Source: JBDHWI01 sp964590135 (GTDB lineage Bacteria > Chloroflexota > Anaerolineae > J036 > Brachytrichaceae). Taken from it: 64,000 nt of DNA. The notes beneath the pieces were generated by a model. The model was given only the letters and a program-made list of their open reading frames with translations. It was not told the origin of the DNA and did no database searches. Both the position numbers and the translations under genes were made by a program. Position 1 is the stretch's first letter; each line of letters opens with the position of its first letter. The DNA lies in assembly GCA_964590135.1 (NCBI GenBank), contig CAZPVX010000015.1:51078-115077 (forward strand), written 5' to 3'. Of the stretch, positions 61,566 to 64,000 are shown piece after piece.

Positions 61566-61595
61566 TTGACGAACCTGCCTTCGCCGTGATATTCT
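61566..61595 (+). promoter_or_regulatory. Putative sigma70-type promoter of the small-peptide unit
   Basis: TTGACG (61566-61571) and TATTCT (61590-61595) with an 18-bp spacer. The Shine-Dalgarno of the short ORF starts 25 bp after the -10 box. It lies in the 460-bp gap 61490-61949, which also holds the short ORF and its terminator. Confidence 0.5.
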
Positions 61596-61641
61596 CCCCA
61601 CCGGCTTTTTTATCTTTGACAAAGGAGGCGCAGAAAACGAA

Positions 61642-61740
61642 ATGGTAATGGATTACACCCTCTTCCAGATGCGGATCGGCGGCGATTTTGCCGTTTCCTT
61701 GCCGTACTGCGCCTGTTGCCGGCCAAAGATGCCAGCCTGA
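61642..61740 (+). CDS. 32-residue Cys-containing small peptide (Gly-Gly motif, possible RiPP-like or leader peptide)
   Basis: Begins 'MVMDYTLFQMRIGGDF' and ends 'AVSLPYCACCRPKMPA'. AAAGGAGG (61621-61628) stands 13 nt before the ATG. A promoter-like pair lies upstream and a strong intrinsic terminator (61768-61801) follows 27 bp after the stop, so this is a compact separate transcription unit. Three Cys in 'CACC' order, a Gly-Gly at residues 13-14 and a basic C-terminus ('CRPK') would fit a processed exported peptide. No modification enzyme adjoins. The next gene is an ABC exporter without a C39 domain. It could also be an attenuation leader. Existence rests on signals and not on homology. Confidence 0.45.
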   Translation: MVMDYTLFQMRIGGDFAVSLPYCACCRPKMPA

Positions 61741-61767
61741 GTTTGCACTCACGCAATTTTTGAACCC

Positions 61768-61801
61768 AAGCCACAGGCACAGTCCCCGCCTGTGGCTTTT
61801 T
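61768..61801 (+). terminator. Intrinsic terminator of the small-peptide unit
   Basis: AAGCCACAGGC (61768-61778) pairs perfectly with GCCTGTGGCTT (61788-61798), loop 9 nt, then T-run to 61801. It is 148 bp before the ABC exporter start, so readthrough past it would place the exporter under the same promoter. Confidence 0.9.
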
Positions 61802-61949
61802 GTTTGCTTCGCTCTTTCGTTGTCACACCGCCGGCGGGTCGGGCCTCTCGGCTTCTGATGTCATTCGTCGTCGCTTTGTGCCGCCTGCAGGGTGGCAAAT
61901 GATAGAGATTCTGGGCTTGTTCGCTGTAACGGGCGGAAATTGAACTGAC

Positions 61950-63785
61950 ATGAACTATTTGAAACGGTTGTTCCCATTCGCCAAACCCTATTGGTTTGCC
62001 ATTTTGCTGACGCTATTGTTTACCGCCGGCGGCCTTGCCACGAACCTGCTCGTCCCGCAGATGCTGGGTCGCGCAGTGGATGACGGCATCTTGAAGAAGG
62101 ACATGGGCGCGGTGGTGCTGTTCTGCGGTTTGCTGCTCGGCCTTGCCGCGTTGCGCAGCGTGTTCTATTACCTGCAGGGCGTGTGGCAAGGCACCGTCGG
62201 CGCAGACATCGTGCGCGATCTGCGCAACGCGCTCTACCGCAAACTGCAACGCCTGCCCTTCTCGTACTACACCACCATGCCCACCGGCCAGATCATGAGC
62301 CGCATGTTGGGCGACATGGACGCAATCGAGCAGTTCGTCGCCTTCGGCTTCACCGCCATGGTGACGGAGATCAGCACTTTTGTCTTTACGCTCATCGTGC
62401 TGCTGATGCTGGACTGGCAACTCACCTTGCTGGTGCTGGCGCCGATGATGCTGATGTATTTCCCGCTGGTGCGCTTTCGCATGAAGCTGGATCCGGCGTG
62501 GGACGCGGTGCGCGAGCAGATGGGCCGGCTGACCAGTGTGCTGCAGGAGAACGTGAGCGGCGTGCGCGTGGTGAAGGCGTTTGGCCGCGAAGGATATGCC
62601 GTCACGCAGTTTGAGCGCGAGAACGCGCTAAACCGGCAGAAGAACATCGACCGCGGCATGCTGGAAGCGGCGGCTTACCCAACAATGGATTTCATCAGCG
62701 GCGTGGCATTCTTGATGTTGTTGCTCGCCGGCGCGCTGCGCATCATCGAGGGCTCGCTCACGCTTGGCACCTTCACCGCGTTCACCTGGTACATCTGGTC
62801 GCTGATCTGGCCGATTCGCCTGATGGGTTGGTTCGTCAGCATCTCGCGCCAGGCAGTTGCATCGTGCAAGCGCCTGTTCGAAATCTATGACGCGGAGGAG
62901 ACGATCACCGACCCGCAAAATGCCCGCGCGCTCAACCACTTGCATGCCCGAACCGCCGGCAGTGTGGCTTTCGACAACGTCGATTTCAGCTTCCCCGATG
63001 ACCCGGATACACCGGTGCTGAAGGGGCTGACGCTGACAGTGAACCCGGGCGAGACCGTAGTGATTCTGGGCGGCACCGGCAGTGGCAAGAGCAGTGTGAT
63101 CAACCTGGTGCCGCGTTTCTACGATGTCACCGGCGGGCGCGTCCTTGTCGATGGCGTCGATGTGCGCGAATACGCCCTGGCTGACCTGCGCGCGCGCATG
63201 GCACTGGTGCCGCAGGAGACCTTCCTGTTCAGCGCAACCTTGCGCGACAACATCCGCTTCGGCAAGCCGGAAGCGAGTGAGGACGAGGTGATCGCGGCGG
63301 CGAAGGTGGCGCAGGTGCATGAGTTCGCCATGAAATTGGAGAAGGGCTACGACACCAAGGTGGGTGAACGCGGCGTCGGCCTGAGCGGCGGGCAGAAGCA
63401 GCGCGTAGCGTTGGCGCGGGCGGTGCTGATGAACCCGAGCATTCTGATTCTGGATGAGGCCACCAGCGCGGTGGACACGCAGACCGAGACGGTGATTCAG
63501 GCCGCAATGGCCGAGGTGATGAAGGGGCGCACCAGCATCGTCATTGCGCAGCGGTTGAGCACGGTGAAGAACGCCGGCAAGATCATTGTGCTGAAGGACG
63601 GCGCGGTGGAGGAGGAGGGGACACATGAGCAGTTGTATGCGCTGGGCGGCGAGTATCGCGACCTGTATGACCTGCAATTCCGCGACCAGGAAGCGCGCGA
63701 TGTGATTGCAGACCAAGTGGCTGATGAGCAGCCAGACGAGACGACACCGGTGGATGGAAGTGAAGAGAGGAAGGTGGCGGCGTAA
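61950..63785 (+). CDS. ABC exporter, fused membrane and ATPase domains
   Basis: A 611-residue type IV (MsbA/Sav1866-like) exporter half-transporter. Six membrane helices (about 1-320) with the coupling segment 'LPFSYYTTMPTGQIMSRMLG', then ATPase: Walker A 'GGTGSGKSSVINLV', Q-loop 'ALVPQETFLFSATLRDNIRF', signature 'VGLSGGQKQRVALARAVLM', Walker B 'ILILDEATSAVD', H-loop 'SIVIAQRLSTV'. No C39 peptidase at the N-terminus. The acid-rich tail is after residue 585. It could export lipid, drug or peptide. It would work as a homodimer, because no second half-transporter adjoins within the window. Confidence 0.92.
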   Translation: MNYLKRLFPFAKPYWFAILLTLLFTAGGLATNLLVPQMLGRAVDDGILKKDMGAVVLFCGLLLGLAALRSVFYYLQGVWQGTVGADIVRDLRNALYRKLQRLPFSYYTTMPTGQIMSRMLGDMDAIEQFVAFGFTAMVTEISTFVFTLIVLLMLDWQLTLLVLAPMMLMYFPLVRFRMKLDPAWDAVREQMGRLTSVLQENVSGVRVVKAFGREGYAVTQFERENALNRQKNIDRGMLEAAAYPTMDFISGVAFLMLLLAGALRIIEGSLTLGTFTAFTWYIWSLIWPIRLMGWFVSISRQAVASCKRLFEIYDAEETITDPQNARALNHLHARTAGSVAFDNVDFSFPDDPDTPVLKGLTLTVNPGETVVILGGTGSGKSSVINLVPRFYDVTGGRVLVDGVDVREYALADLRARMALVPQETFLFSATLRDNIRFGKPEASEDEVIAAAKVAQVHEFAMKLEKGYDTKVGERGVGLSGGQKQRVALARAVLMNPSILILDEATSAVDTQTETVIQAAMAEVMKGRTSIVIAQRLSTVKNAGKIIVLKDGAVEEEGTHEQLYALGGEYRDLYDLQFRDQEARDVIADQVADEQPDETTPVDGSEERKVAA

Positions 63786-63818
63786 GGACAGCCGGCCGCC
63801 AGGATGCGGAGGACTGCC

Positions 63819-63956
63819 ATGAACGTGGTGATCGCTATGGTGCTTTTGTTTTTGCTGGTTGCGCTCTCAATCCCCGCGATTGGCGCGCAACGCAAGAGTG
63901 AACAAAGACAGCAGGAAGCACACGAGAAGAAGGACGAAGGCATGTTGATTGTCTAG
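63819..63956 (+). CDS. 45-residue single-span membrane peptide
   Basis: ATG 63819 with GGAGG 7 bp upstream, 33 bp after the exporter stop. One N-terminal hydrophobic helix ('VVIAMVLLFLLVALSIPAIG') and a charged tail rich in Gln, Glu and Lys ('RKSEQRQQEAHEKKDEG'). Its position suggests co-transcription with the ABC exporter, as an accessory subunit or an independent small protein. No family is recognised. Confidence 0.5.
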   Translation: MNVVIAMVLLFLLVALSIPAIGAQRKSEQRQQEAHEKKDEGMLIV

Positions 63957-64000
63957 AGTGATGTGCTGATTGGGATGACAAGTTATATCGAGATTTGATA

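Overview
The window looks like a chromosomal segment of a GC-rich bacterium of the phylum Chloroflexota (Anaerolineae or 'Roseilinea/Thermoflexales'-like; this placement is an inference). Reasons: overall gene content, a bacterial translin homologue, two secreted proteins that end in a short aromatic-Pro-(x)3-Arg-type tail of the kind seen on many Chloroflexota exported proteins, monoderm-style lipoproteins, and in-frame 'AATCCGC' repeat insertions. The 6-mer GCCGGC is strikingly over-used in genes and spacers alike. No rRNA, tRNA, CRISPR array, prophage or transposase was seen.

Layout. 0-5 kb: end of a PQQ-type beta-propeller gene, yidC, jag, a PfkB sugar kinase and parA-parB, a remnant of the classical origin-proximal cluster. 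5-6 kb: an orphan beta-class DNA methyltransferase. 6.1-10.3 kb: a tightly coupled iron (siderophore or heme) ABC uptake operon that includes a DUF2470 protein. 10.3-25.1 kb: single genes on alternating strands (CapA-like phosphoesterase, M24 and M3 peptidases, amidohydrolase, sulfatase, GNAT, aldo/keto reductase, ExeM/NucH-type extracellular nuclease, CoA pyrophosphatase, translin). 25.17-25.45 kb: a non-coding segment with a cluster of same-orientation DnaA-box-like 9-mers, a candidate replication origin. 25.5-31 kb: a co-directional run (CHAD/HD polyphosphate-type protein, LCP ligase, nitrilase-like protein, HAD phosphatase, GNAT). 31-36.4 kb: dCTP deaminase, an ArgRS with altered signature motifs, and an ECF transporter. 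36.4-49.6 kb: cupin, epimerase, patatin, FtsH-like protease, tetrapyrrole methylase-MazG fusion, phosphoesterase, NarL-type regulator, NrtR-type regulator, M23 lipoprotein, zincin, and a divergent Lgt-like membrane protein.

49.7-55.1 kb is the most accessory-looking part: two P-loop ATPases (the first with a decayed Walker A and a C-terminal DNA-binding-like domain), two small membrane proteins, strong hairpins, a dRS3/REP-like paired palindrome and decayed gene fragments. 55.2-61.5 kb returns to core genes (dnaE, FHA protein, UbiA-family prenyltransferase). 61.5-64 kb holds a compact unit (promoter, Shine-Dalgarno, 32-residue Cys-containing peptide with a Gly-Gly, terminator) directly ahead of an ABC exporter and a 45-residue membrane peptide.

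Most notable candidates: the DnaA-box cluster, the degenerate/intact ATPase pair with membrane partners, the small Cys peptide beside an exporter, the ArgRS without HIGH/KMSK, and GCCGGC as a highly iterated palindrome. All calls come from reading the sequence; no database search was possible.
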